Shown here: positions 1-8,271 of the stretch, piece after piece
How the letters are laid out: each line of letters opens with the position of its first letter
Numbering within the stretch: the stretch's first letter is position 1
Assembly: GCF_021310995.1 (NCBI RefSeq)
Contig: NZ_CP054151.1
Location: forward strand, 1,433,001 to 1,497,000
Length of the DNA: 64,000 nucleotides
Reading direction: 5' to 3'
Source of the DNA: Agrobacterium vaccinii
GTDB lineage: Bacteria; Pseudomonadota; Alphaproteobacteria; Rhizobiales; Rhizobiaceae
Made by a program: the position numbers and the translations under genes
The notes under the pieces: generated by a model
Databases searched by the model: none
The model's input: the letters and a program-made list of their open reading frames with translations, nothing else
What the model was told of the DNA's origin: nothing

Positions 1-1
1 C

Positions 2-490
2 ATCGGCGGGCTGTGCGCTCTCAAGGGTCCGTTGCATGGTGGTGCGCCGGGTCCGGTGCTGGATATGCTGGATGCCATCGGTGAAGAACACAACATTCAC
101 TCCTGGTTGAGCGATGCGCTGGCGCGGGGCGAAAGGTTGATGGGGTTCGGCCACCGTATCTATCGCGTTCGCGATCCGCGCGCCGATGTATTAAAGAAGG
201 CAGTTGCCGCCCTGCGCGATAGCGGCGGACGCATCGGTTTTGCCGAGGCCGTCGAGGAGGAGGCACTGGCGCTACTGGCGGAAAAGAAGCCACTGCGATC
301 ACTGCAAACCAACGTCGAATTCTATACGGCATTGGTTCTAGAGGCGGTCGGTTTCCCGCGCGAAAGCTTCACCAATGTGTTTGCAGCAGGCCGCATGGCA
401 GGGTGGACCGCGCATGTGCTGGAGCAGGATGAGGTCGGCAAGCTGATCCGCCCCCAGTCCCGCTATATTGGCCCCATGCCGGACGCTTAA
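2..490 (+). CDS. Citrate synthase-family protein, C-terminal part (5' end outside window)
   Basis: The reading frame is open from the first bases of the window, so the start codon lies upstream. The visible 162 residues carry citrate synthase hallmarks: PLHGGAPG, the GFGHRIYRVRDPRAD block (family GHR-x-Y-x-x-x-DPRA) and the C-terminal NVEFYTALVLEAVGFP segment. In classical citrate synthases this last segment reads NVDFYSG, and its Asp is a catalytic base. Here the residue is Glu, as I recall for some citrate synthase-like paralogues, so the product may not be a housekeeping citrate synthase. It converges on the amidohydrolase gene with a 4-bp overlap of the two stop codons. The family is secure; citrate, methylcitrate or another acyl-CoA condensation cannot be separated from this fragment. 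Confidence 0.85.
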   Translation: MGGLCALKGPLHGGAPGPVLDMLDAIGEEHNIHSWLSDALARGERLMGFGHRIYRVRDPRADVLKKAVAALRDSGGRIGFAEAVEEEALALLAEKKPLRSLQTNVEFYTALVLEAVGFPRESFTNVFAAGRMAGWTAHVLEQDEVGKLIRPQSRYIGPMPDA

Positions 491-1362
491 AGCTTGAACA
501 GCTTGCGCGCGTTTTCCTTGAGGATCAGCGGGCGCACCTCGTCACGGATTTCGATCTTTTCGAAATCGGCCAACCAGCGATCCGGTGTGATCGCTGGCCA
601 GTCGGAGCCGAACAGCATCTTGTGTTTCAGCAACGTGTTGGCGTACTGCACCAGAATAGGCGGGAAGTATTTCGGAGACCAGCCGGACATGTCGATGTAG
701 ACGTTCGGCTTGTGGGTCGCCACGGCCAGCGCCTCTTCTTGCCAAGGGAAAGACGGGTGCGCCATGATGATCGGCATGTCGGGAAAGTCCACCGCCACAT
801 CATCGAGATGAATGGGGTTCGAATATTTCAGCCGCATGCTCATGCCACCACGAAGACCAGCGCCGACACCCGTTTGCCCCGTATGGAACAGGGCTATCGC
901 ACCTTCCTCCTGAATGGCTTCGTAAAGCGGGTAGGCCATACGATCATTGGGGTAAAAGCCCTGCATCGTCGGGTGAAATTTGAAGCCCTTGACGCCGAAT
1001 TCCCGAACCAGCCGCCGCGCTTCCCGTGCCCCGGTTTTACCCTTGGCAGGGTCGATCGAGGCGAAGGGGATCATGATGTCGCTGTTTTCGGCAGCGATCT
1101 TGGCAACCTCTTCATTGTCGTAGCGTCTGAAGCCCGTTTCGCGTTCGGCATCCACGGGAAAGATCACGCAGCCGATCTTGCGTTCGCGGTAATAGGTCGC
1201 GGTTTCCTGAACCGTTGGTAACATGCCCTGCGCGCCAGCCGGATTTCTGAAATAGCGCGCCATGCCTGCCTGAAACTCATGATATCCGTCGTCGCGCTGG
1301 CAACCGCATGGCTCTTCAGCGTGCGTGTGCACGTCGATGGCGACAAGCTCATCGATGTTCAT
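487..1362 (-). CDS. Amidohydrolase (metal-dependent hydrolase), probable aryl beta-ketoacyl-CoA side-chain cleavage
   Basis: This 291-aa protein has the amidohydrolase_2 layout: HTH metal motif at His12/His14, FKFHP near residue 130, LFHTG with His160, MAHP with His202 and FGSDWP with Asp254. Homologues include aminocarboxymuconate-semialdehyde decarboxylase-like enzymes and, as I recall, CouO of the Rhodococcus p-hydroxycinnamate pathway, which hydrolyses the aryl beta-ketoacyl-CoA to the benzoate plus acetyl-CoA. It is last in the leftward run ech-marR-amidohydrolase, 25 bp after the MarR gene. No thiolase is present in this cluster, so I infer that this gene supplies the C-C cleavage step that yields vanillate or 4-hydroxybenzoate. 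The fold is clear; the reaction is inferred from context. The first ATG (MNIDELVAIDVHTH) follows AGGAAT. Confidence 0.8.
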   Translation of the reverse strand: MNIDELVAIDVHTHAEEPCGCQRDDGYHEFQAGMARYFRNPAGAQGMLPTVQETATYYRERKIGCVIFPVDAERETGFRRYDNEEVAKIAAENSDIMIPFASIDPAKGKTGAREARRLVREFGVKGFKFHPTMQGFYPNDRMAYPLYEAIQEEGAIALFHTGQTGVGAGLRGGMSMRLKYSNPIHLDDVAVDFPDMPIIMAHPSFPWQEEALAVATHKPNVYIDMSGWSPKYFPPILVQYANTLLKHKMLFGSDWPAITPDRWLADFEKIEIRDEVRPLILKENARKLFKL

Positions 1363-1387
1363 GATATTCCTCCCATGAAAAACTCGT

Positions 1388-1840
1388 TCAGATACCGATA
1401 AATTTCCGCAACAGCGCCAGCAGTTGCTGCCGTTCCACGTCGCTCAGGGCAGCACCGACGCCTTCCTCATAGGCAAAAAACCACTCGGATGCGGTCTCCG
1501 CTTCCCTTTCACCCTTTTCCGTCAGCGTCAGTTCCACGGCGCGGCGGTCCTCGTCCGGTACCCGGCGCGACAGCAGCCCCTGGTCTTCCAGCGCACGAAT
1601 GAGCTTGGTCATATGGGCGCGCTTGATCATCAGGCTCTGGCCGAGAATACTCTGCCGTATCCCTGGGTTGTTTCTGATAACCCAGAGAACCGAAAACTCG
1701 CCCGGTTTCAGCCCGCGCTCGCCGACCTCGGAGAAGAACTGCTCATAGACCCGCAACTGGGCCAACCGTAGCATGAAGCCGGGCGCTGCGTTCAACCGCT
1801 CCAGATTGACGTTCTCAGGGGTACGAACCAGCGTGTCCAT
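1388..1840 (-). CDS. MarR-family transcriptional regulator (HcaR/CouR-like)
   Basis: This 150-aa protein has the MarR winged helix: a dimerisation helix (residues 20-40), helix-turn-helix around FSVLWVIRNNPGIRQSILGQSL (split here: FSVLWVIRNN, then PGIRQSILGQSL, about residues 49-70), and a wing with LLSRRVPDEDRRAVELTLTE (about 94-113). It sits inside the leftward operon between enoyl-CoA hydratase and amidohydrolase, opposite the feruloyl-CoA synthase operon. MarR proteins of such clusters (CouR, HcaR, FerR) repress until they bind the hydroxycinnamoyl-CoA. The inferred target is the inverted-repeat region at 2713-2745. Start: ATG preceded by GGATGAGAG. Confidence 0.85.
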   Translation of the reverse strand: MDTLVRTPENVNLERLNAAPGFMLRLAQLRVYEQFFSEVGERGLKPGEFSVLWVIRNNPGIRQSILGQSLMIKRAHMTKLIRALEDQGLLSRRVPDEDRRAVELTLTEKGEREAETASEWFFAYEEGVGAALSDVERQQLLALLRKFIGI

Positions 1841-1870
1841 CTCTCATCCTTGGGGTCTGCGCCGCGAGAA

Positions 1871-2665
1871 CTAGGCCGCGCCGGGTGCTTTTACCTTTGC
1901 GACCCGCTTTTCCAGAAATGCCCGCAGCCGTTCCTCTGCTTCCGGGCTTGTTGCCGTAAACGAAGAAATGAAGGATTCGACGAAAAGGCCATCTTCCTTT
2001 GCCATATCCTGAATGCGCGGCAAGGCGTTTATGACGGCGTAATTGGAGATTTCTGCATTGCTGGCTGCTTTTTGCGCAAGCTCGATCGCCTTTTCCACTG
2101 CCGTGCCTGCGTCAACCACGTATTGCGCGAGGTTCCAGCGTTCCGCTTCATCCGCTGCCGCCACGCGGCCCGTCAGCATCATGTCGGTCATGCGGGCAAC
2201 GCCGGTCAAGCGCGCCACACGCACCGAGCCGCCGCCGCCAACGAAAATGCCGCGCTGCCCTTCCGGTAGGGCAAAGAAGGCGGTCTTGTCCGCGACCCGC
2301 ACATGGGTCGATGCAGCAAGCTCCAGACCACCGCCGATGACGGCGCCGTGCAGTGCTGAAAACCAGGGTATAGTACCATGCTCGATACCGGCAAAGACCG
2401 TATGCCAGCGGCGGGAGCCACGGACGCCTTCTATCGGTGTCTTCTTCACATGTTCGGCCAGATCTAGACCGGCGCAGAAATGATCTCCGTGCCCGAACAG
2501 AACGGCGGCTTTGGCCTCGTTCTGCGCGCGCTCAACAGCGCGTGCGATAGTCTCTACGAATGCATCGCTGATGGCGTTGCGCTTTGCGGGTCGGTTCAGC
2601 CCAACCAGCGCTATGTTGCCGCGCAGCTCATAGGTCACGAAATCCGGTTGCTGATGATCGCTCAT
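1871..2665 (-). CDS. Enoyl-CoA hydratase/isomerase (hydroxycinnamoyl-CoA hydratase)
   Basis: This 264-aa crotonase-fold protein has the two oxyanion-hole segments HFCAGLDLA (62-70) and GGGLELA (111-117). Glu115 and Glu135 sit where hydratases carry their two catalytic glutamates. It is the first gene of the leftward operon and is divergent from the CoA ligase. The inferred role is hydration of feruloyl-, p-coumaroyl- or caffeoyl-CoA to the beta-hydroxypropionyl-CoA. The SDR in the opposite operon could oxidise that product, which favours the beta-oxidative route over the hydratase-lyase (Ech) route that releases vanillin. No vanillin dehydrogenase was seen in the window. Lyase activity cannot be excluded from sequence alone. 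Confidence 0.85.
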   Translation of the reverse strand: MSDHQQPDFVTYELRGNIALVGLNRPAKRNAISDAFVETIARAVERAQNEAKAAVLFGHGDHFCAGLDLAEHVKKTPIEGVRGSRRWHTVFAGIEHGTIPWFSALHGAVIGGGLELAASTHVRVADKTAFFALPEGQRGIFVGGGGSVRVARLTGVARMTDMMLTGRVAAADEAERWNLAQYVVDAGTAVEKAIELAQKAASNAEISNYAVINALPRIQDMAKEDGLFVESFISSFTATSPEAEERLRAFLEKRVAKVKAPGAA

Positions 2666-2712
2666 CGGTAGAAGCCTCCCGCACGCTACAAATCCAGATA
2701 GTTGTGATTTGA

Positions 2713-2745
2713 TTGTTTACAGATAGATTGTTTCCTTGTAAACAA
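2713..2745. promoter_or_regulatory. Inverted repeats in the divergent ech/fcs control region, likely MarR operator
   Basis: Within the 143-bp gap TTGTTTAC (2713-2720) is mirrored by GTAAACAA (2738-2745). A tighter dyad TTGTTT-N6-AAACAA spans 2728-2745. The left arms TTGTTTAC and TTGTTTCC recur 15 bp apart. Size and AT-rich symmetry suit a MarR dimer site, and the MarR gene is next door. Binding is inferred. Confidence 0.55.
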
Positions 2746-2808
2746 AATTCAGGTGGAGATGACAAAGCGCAACTCCCCACATCACGCGACTGACGTCTGG
2801 GAGGAGTC

Positions 2809-4665
2809 ATGAACGAGAGCGCAATTCGACGCGTAAAATTCTGGACGCCAGAGATCAGCTGGCGCAAGGATGGCGACGGCTCGATCAAGGTCTGGCGGGA
2901 CGATCCGCTCGGATCCTACCCTGACAAGATGAATGAGAAGCTGCTTCATTGGGCAGCCGTCGCGCCTGATCGGGTGTGGATGGCAGAGCGCGATGGCGAT
3001 GGCTGGCGCCGGGTGACCTATCACGATGCGGTCGATAGCGTCAGGCGTATCGGCCAATCGCTTCTCGACATGGGTCTCAGTGTCGAGCGTCCGCTGGTCA
3101 TTCTGGCCGAGAACTCCGTGACGCATGGTCTTCTGGCCCTGGGTGCCCAGCATGTCGGCATTCCCTCTGCGGCGGTATCGCCCAGTTACGCTGCCTTCGC
3201 CGGTCAGTTCGAGAAGCTGCGGGAGATTGCAGAACAGGTCACGCCCGGCCTTGTTTTCGTGGAAGATGGCAATCGGTTCATGGATGCGGTCGATCATGCT
3301 TTCGGGCAGGATATGCCCGTCGTGGTGCTGCGCAACCCGCCATCAGGCCGCGCCAATACATATGTCTTCGCCGATTTTCTGGAGACCGTCGCAACTGCTT
3401 CGGTGGACGAAGCCTTTGCGGCGACCGGTCCCGATACGATCGCGAAGTTTCTCTTCACCTCCGGCACCACCGGCTCCCCGAAAGCCGTCATTCAGACGCA
3501 ACGCATGTTGTGTTCCAATCAGGAAATGGTTGCTGATTGTTACGCCTTCCTGCGCGATGAGCCGCCTGTCATCGTCAACTGGAGCCCGTGGAACCACACG
3601 GCGGGCGGCAACAAGCTGTTCAACAACGCCATCTATAATGGCGGCACCTATTACGTCGATCACGGCAAACCATCTCCCCAGATGATCGGCAAAACCATTG
3701 CCAATCTCCGTGAGATCTCGCCCACGTGGTACTTCAATGTACCGGCGGGCTACGAGATGCTGGTGCAGGCCATGCGCAAAGATGTCGCCTTGCGCGAAAG
3801 CTTTTTCAGAAACATGAAGCTGATGATGTATGCCGGAGCCGGAATGGCCCAACATACCTGGGATGCGCTCAATGTTCTTGCCGAGCAGACTATCGGCACC
3901 CGCGTCCCACTCGGCACTGGCCTTGGTGCCACGGAAACCGGTCCGTTCTCGCTTTATTGCACGGATCCGCAGGAGCAGCCTGGCAATATCGGCATTCCCG
4001 CGCAGGGCATGGAAATGAAGCTTGTGCCCTACGACGAGAAATACGAGCTACGCCTCAAGGGCCCCAACATCACGCCCGGTTACTGGCGCAGCCCGGAACT
4101 GACGGCAAAAGCGTTCGATGAGGAAGGCTTCTACCAGATTGGTGACGCCGTGCGTTTCGCCAAGCAGGGTGATCCCTCGCACGGCTTTTATTTCGATGGC
4201 CGCACCGCAGAGAACTTCAAGCTCCAGACAGGCACGTGGGTCTCGGTCGGCAAGCTGCGCGCGACACTGGTGGACGATTTCGGCGGGTTGATCCGCGATG
4301 CCGTCATCACAGGGGAAAATCGCGAAAAACTCGGTGCTCTGGTCATCGCTTCCATGCCGCCGTTGCGAGAGCTGATCGGTGTCGCCAATATAGACATGAC
4401 GGATGACGACGTGCTGGGGCATCCGCTCGTTCGCGATGCATTGGCCGCTGCCTTACAGCGCCATCAGAGGCGCTCGACCGGCTCGGCAACACGGGTTGCG
4501 CGGCTCCTCATCATCCGGGAAGCACCACGTCTCGACAAGGGGGAGATCACCGACAAGGGCTCTCTCAACCAGCGCGCCATGCTGTCGCTGCGCAAGGATC
4601 TGGTGGAGCAGCTTTACCTCGGCTCGCCTGACGTGATCACGGTTGGAAAGGACATAGCAGCATGA
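2809..4665 (+). CDS. fcs: Feruloyl-CoA synthase (hydroxycinnamate-CoA ligase)
   Basis: This 618-aa adenylate-forming enzyme activates ferulate, and probably p-coumarate and caffeate, with ATP and CoA, the entry step of the pathway. The AMP-binding motif TSGTTGSPK lies at residues 217-225. An A5-like GTGLGATETGP segment, YWRSPELT and the hinge region YQIGDAVRF follow. Length and the segment TQRMLCSNQEMVADCY fit the feruloyl-CoA synthetase subgroup rather than fatty acyl-CoA ligases. It is the first gene of the rightward operon, preceded by GGGAGGAGTC at a good distance from the ATG, and overlaps the next gene by 4 bp (ATGA). Substrate preference among hydroxycinnamates cannot be read from sequence. 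Confidence 0.88.
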   Translation: MNESAIRRVKFWTPEISWRKDGDGSIKVWRDDPLGSYPDKMNEKLLHWAAVAPDRVWMAERDGDGWRRVTYHDAVDSVRRIGQSLLDMGLSVERPLVILAENSVTHGLLALGAQHVGIPSAAVSPSYAAFAGQFEKLREIAEQVTPGLVFVEDGNRFMDAVDHAFGQDMPVVVLRNPPSGRANTYVFADFLETVATASVDEAFAATGPDTIAKFLFTSGTTGSPKAVIQTQRMLCSNQEMVADCYAFLRDEPPVIVNWSPWNHTAGGNKLFNNAIYNGGTYYVDHGKPSPQMIGKTIANLREISPTWYFNVPAGYEMLVQAMRKDVALRESFFRNMKLMMYAGAGMAQHTWDALNVLAEQTIGTRVPLGTGLGATETGPFSLYCTDPQEQPGNIGIPAQGMEMKLVPYDEKYELRLKGPNITPGYWRSPELTAKAFDEEGFYQIGDAVRFAKQGDPSHGFYFDGRTAENFKLQTGTWVSVGKLRATLVDDFGGLIRDAVITGENREKLGALVIASMPPLRELIGVANIDMTDDDVLGHPLVRDALAAALQRHQRRSTGSATRVARLLIIREAPRLDKGEITDKGSLNQRAMLSLRKDLVEQLYLGSPDVITVGKDIAA

Positions 4666-5423
4666 AGATCGAAGGCTCAAGCGCCGTCGTGACAGGCGGT
4701 GGTTCCGGTCTGGGAGAGGCGGTGGCTCGTCTTCTCGCTTCCAGAGGCGCGCTCGTCCATGTGTTCGATCGCAATGCGGATGCTGCCGCCAAGGTGGCTG
4801 GCGAGATTGGCGGCGTGGCGGTTGCTGGTGACGTGACGAGCGAGGCCGACGCGGAAATTCTTTGCGCGCAGGCCGCGCAGGCAGGCGATGGCCTGCGTAT
4901 TCTGGTGAACTGCGCGGGTATCGGTCCCGCTGCCCGCATTCTGGGCCGCGAGGGGCCGATGCCGCTTGCAGCCTTTCAAAGTGTCATCAACGTGAACCTG
5001 ATCGGCACCTTTAACATGATGCGGCTGGCATCCGCCCATATGGCAAAGGCGCCGGAGCGTGACGACAAGGCGCGGGGCGTCATCGTCAACACGGCCTCAG
5101 TCGCCGCTTTCGAAGGCCAGATCGGGCAGGTTGCCTATGCGGCGTCGAAAGGCGGAATCGTCTCCATGGCGCTGCCTGCCGCACGCGAGCTTTCCCGTTT
5201 CGGTATTCGCGTCAACACCATCGCGCCGGGCCTGTTTCTGACGCCGCTCCTGCACGGTCTGCCGCAGGAAACGCAGGACAGCCTCGCCGCAGCCATTCCT
5301 TATCCGGCCCGGCTGGGCGACCCGGCGGAATTTGCCGATACGGTGCGCTATCTCATCGAAAACCGCTATGTGAACGGCGAAGTCATCCGGCTGGACGGCG
5401 CCATTCGTATGCAGCCGAGGTAG
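4662..5423 (+). CDS. SDR-family 3-hydroxyacyl-CoA dehydrogenase
   Basis: This 253-aa short-chain dehydrogenase has the nucleotide motif TGGGSGLG (11-18), NCAG (83-86), Ser146 and the YxxxK pair Tyr159/Lys163. It resembles HSD17B10-type 3-hydroxyacyl-CoA dehydrogenases ([18 protein letters not shown], then [14 protein letters not shown]). The proposed role is NAD-dependent oxidation of the aryl beta-hydroxypropionyl-CoA to the beta-keto thioester, between the hydratase and the amidohydrolase. It is translationally coupled to fcs through an ATGA overlap. Family is certain; substrate is from context. Confidence 0.85.
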   Translation: MKIEGSSAVVTGGGSGLGEAVARLLASRGALVHVFDRNADAAAKVAGEIGGVAVAGDVTSEADAEILCAQAAQAGDGLRILVNCAGIGPAARILGREGPMPLAAFQSVINVNLIGTFNMMRLASAHMAKAPERDDKARGVIVNTASVAAFEGQIGQVAYAASKGGIVSMALPAARELSRFGIRVNTIAPGLFLTPLLHGLPQETQDSLAAAIPYPARLGDPAEFADTVRYLIENRYVNGEVIRLDGAIRMQPR

Positions 5424-5429
5424 GCGCAG

Positions 5430-7037
5430 ATGGCGGGCTTCGAACAGCAGGTGGAAAGAACGATGACGCTGCTGGGCAAGACGCCCGGCTGGCAGGACAT
5501 TCGTGCGCTTTCCGCGGAGCTTGACGACAGCACTGTTTCCGCCATCCTCTTTGAAGCGGCCAGCTTTGCCCAGACCGTTCTCGCGCCGCTCAACAGTCCC
5601 GGCGACCGGGAAGGGTGCAGGCTGATCGATGGACGGGTGAAAACGCCATCAGGCTTTGCAGATGCCTATCGTCGTTTTTGCGAAGCAGGCTGGTTGGGAA
5701 TCGACCTGCCGGAAGCTTTCGGCGGGCAGGGCCTTCCGCAAACGCTGCAAGCGGCCTGCGCTTCGCTATTCGAGCGTGCCTGCGTATCGCTAATGATGCT
5801 GGCTGGCTCGTCGCGCGCCGCCGCCTTTCTCTTGGCGCAGGTCGCGGACGAAGAGACGGCAGAATGGATCGGACGCCTGATTGCCGGAGACTGTTCCGCA
5901 ACCATCTGTATCTCAGAACCCGATGCGGGCTCAGATGTCGGGCGTATTCGCACGCGCGCCTTTCTCACGGATGAAGGCTGGCAGGTTAACGGCACCAAAT
6001 GCTGGATATCCTTCGGTGATCACGACATCACATCTCGCATCGGTCACTGCCTTCTGGCCCGAACCGGCGACCAGCCGGGAACGAAGGGGCTCAGCCTGTT
6101 TCTGGTGCCCGATCATCTGAACGATCTGCGCAACGGCATCACCGTGGAGCGGATCGAAGAGAAGATGGGCCTGCACGGCTCACCCACCTGCGTGCTACGG
6201 TTCGATGGTTCGAATGCCGTTCTTCTGGGCCAGGAAGGCCATGGCCTGCAACAGCTTTTCACCATGATCGAGCGCATGCGGCTTTCCACCGGCTGTCAGG
6301 GGTTGGGCATCGCATCAGCCGCATCGGATATCGCCCGGGCCTATGCGCTGGAGCGGCGGCAGGGCGGCGCCGCGAATGAAAAGCCTGTCGCCATCGCTAC
6401 CCATCCCGATGTGAAGCGACAGCTTGTCGTTCTGGGTCATCAGACGGAAATCCTGCGTGCTGCCGTTGTGGAGCAGGCTGCCGCGATGGATTTGGCCAGG
6501 CTCTCCGACACCGCGCAGACGCGTGCCTTCTTCGCGGATTTCGCTGCCTGGCTTTTGCCACTCGTGAAGAATTTCGGTGCGGAGATCGGTTTTGATACCG
6601 CCAGCCGCGCCATTCAGGTTCTGGGCGGCGCTGGCTATACGCGTGAGTGGCCGCTGGAACAATATCTGCGCGATAGCCGCATCATGTCGATTTATGAGGG
6701 AACGACCGGCATGCAGGCGCTCGATTTTCTCACCCGCAGATTATGGCGTGACGACGGACGCGGTCTTGCGGCGTTCGAAACTCTGGTGAGGCGAGATATC
6801 CAACAGGCCGCTGCGACATCTGCCACGCACGCGGCAGAAAAAGCACTCGCAAAATTCCTGGCTATGAGCGCGGAGATGACTGCGCTCGCGGGAGAGCCCG
6901 AGACCGCTTTTTATCATGCGGACCGCTATATGCGCACGGCATGGGAGGCGGTCGACGCCTGGCTTTCCCTGCGCTTGCCGGAAGATGGCGATCAACGCCC
7001 AGCCTACGCATCAAAACCATTCACATCAGCATGTTAA
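5430..7037 (+). CDS. Acyl-CoA dehydrogenase, long form
   Basis: This 535-aa flavoprotein has FAD- and substrate-binding blocks ICISEPDAGSDVG and NGTKCWISFGDHD, then QVLGGAGYTREWPLEQYLRD. The catalytic glutamate is probably in SIYEGTTGMQA. Classical members have about 380 residues; this one belongs to the longer group with an added C-terminal region (the DmdC/FadE-like subclass). A hydratase-first route from cinnamoyl-CoA needs no dehydrogenase, so its presence suggests that saturated phenylpropanoids (dihydroferulate, phloretate) are also consumed. It starts 6 bp after the SDR gene. The exact substrate is unknown. Confidence 0.85.
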   Translation: MAGFEQQVERTMTLLGKTPGWQDIRALSAELDDSTVSAILFEAASFAQTVLAPLNSPGDREGCRLIDGRVKTPSGFADAYRRFCEAGWLGIDLPEAFGGQGLPQTLQAACASLFERACVSLMMLAGSSRAAAFLLAQVADEETAEWIGRLIAGDCSATICISEPDAGSDVGRIRTRAFLTDEGWQVNGTKCWISFGDHDITSRIGHCLLARTGDQPGTKGLSLFLVPDHLNDLRNGITVERIEEKMGLHGSPTCVLRFDGSNAVLLGQEGHGLQQLFTMIERMRLSTGCQGLGIASAASDIARAYALERRQGGAANEKPVAIATHPDVKRQLVVLGHQTEILRAAVVEQAAAMDLARLSDTAQTRAFFADFAAWLLPLVKNFGAEIGFDTASRAIQVLGGAGYTREWPLEQYLRDSRIMSIYEGTTGMQALDFLTRRLWRDDGRGLAAFETLVRRDIQQAAATSATHAAEKALAKFLAMSAEMTALAGEPETAFYHADRYMRTAWEAVDAWLSLRLPEDGDQRPAYASKPFTSAC

Positions 7038-7050
7038 CGGGAGGAACGAC

Positions 7051-8193
7051 ATGAGACATTCATTGACCAGACTTGCCGCCCTGGCGAGCGTTGCGTTTAC
7101 GCTTTCAACGCTTCCGGCCTTTGCCGATATAACCATTGGCGTCACCATACCCACCACCGGCCCGGGTGCTGCACTTGGTATTCCATTGAAGAATTCCGTC
7201 GAGCTTTGGCCGACGGAAATCGGCGGCGAGAAAGTCCGCGTCATTCTGCTCGACGATGCCGGTGATCCGTCTCTTGCCACCACCAATGCCCGCCGCTTCG
7301 CCAATGACGACAAGGCGGATGTGATCATCGGCTCGGCGCTGGTACCGGGTGCCATTGCCGTCGCAGGTGTGGCGGCCGAAGCTGGCGTGCCGCATCTTGC
7401 GCCATCACCACTGCCGCCGCCGGTGGCCAAGAACTGGAGCTTCGTGCTGCCGCAAAGTGCGGAACTCGTGTCGCGCCACCTCTTTGCAAAGATGAAGGCG
7501 GATGGCGTCAAGACGCTCGGCTATATCGGTTTCTCAGACTCCTACGGCAATCAATGGGTCGATCAGTTCAAGAAGCTGGGTGGCGAGTACGGTCTGAAGA
7601 TGGTGGCGGATGAACGCTACGCGCGTCCCGACACGTCTGTCGCGGGTCAGGTTCTCAAGGTCGTGGCTGCAAGGCCGGATGCGGTTCTCATCGGCGCTTC
7701 GGGCACCGGTGCAGCGCTTCCGCAACTGGGTCTGCGGGAACGTGGCTTCACCGGCCCTATCTACCAGACCATCGGTGCCGTCACTTTTGATTTCCTGCGC
7801 ATCGCAGGCAAAAGCGCTGAAAACACCGTTTTCGCTTCCGGCCCCGTCATGGTGGCGGAAGATCAGCCGGACACATCGGAAACCAAGGCGGAAGGCCTTG
7901 CCTATGTGAAGGCCTATGAGGGCAAATACGGTGCTGGTACGCGCACCCAGTTCGGCTCCCACATGCAGGACGCCATGATCATCCTGAAGAAGGCTGTGCC
8001 TGTCGCGCTTGCCAAGGCAAAGCCCGGCACCAAGGAGTTCCGGGATGCGCTTCGCGACGCGATCGAAACCAGTGGACCGTTTCCGGCAACGCACGGTGTC
8101 TTCCAGTTCTCGGCAACCGATCATTACGGTCTCGATGACCGGGGTGTGGTGTTGCTGACAGTGAAGGACGGCAAGTTCAACCTGCTGAAATAG
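7051..8193 (+). CDS. ABC transporter periplasmic substrate-binding protein, branched-chain amino acid/aromatic acid type
   Basis: This 380-aa type I periplasmic binding protein (Leu/Ile/Val-binding family) has a signal peptide of about 24 residues ending in LPAFA, then DITIGVTIPTTGPGAALG. The ATG at 7051 is chosen because GGGAGGAACG sits just upstream and the signal peptide begins there; the frame is open further upstream inside the acyl-CoA dehydrogenase. Such proteins near aromatic clusters often bind aromatic acids; CouP of Rhodopseudomonas is the precedent for p-coumarate. By context I infer uptake of hydroxycinnamates or related phenylpropanoids. Confidence 0.85.
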   Translation: MRHSLTRLAALASVAFTLSTLPAFADITIGVTIPTTGPGAALGIPLKNSVELWPTEIGGEKVRVILLDDAGDPSLATTNARRFANDDKADVIIGSALVPGAIAVAGVAAEAGVPHLAPSPLPPPVAKNWSFVLPQSAELVSRHLFAKMKADGVKTLGYIGFSDSYGNQWVDQFKKLGGEYGLKMVADERYARPDTSVAGQVLKVVAARPDAVLIGASGTGAALPQLGLRERGFTGPIYQTIGAVTFDFLRIAGKSAENTVFASGPVMVAEDQPDTSETKAEGLAYVKAYEGKYGAGTRTQFGSHMQDAMIILKKAVPVALAKAKPGTKEFRDALRDAIETSGPFPATHGVFQFSATDHYGLDDRGVVLLTVKDGKFNLLK

Positions 8194-8271
8194 TGCTTCC
8201 GGATATCAGATTGCTGCGACCCAACCAGGGATCGTAGCGCTCTGGGAGCCGCAGGCCGACCGTAATTATCA

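Noticed and set aside
622..1221. Long antisense frames opposite real genes, such as this one and 53-54 kb
   Set aside because: They are explained by GC-rich codon bias of the opposite strand and have no domain or ribosome-binding site.
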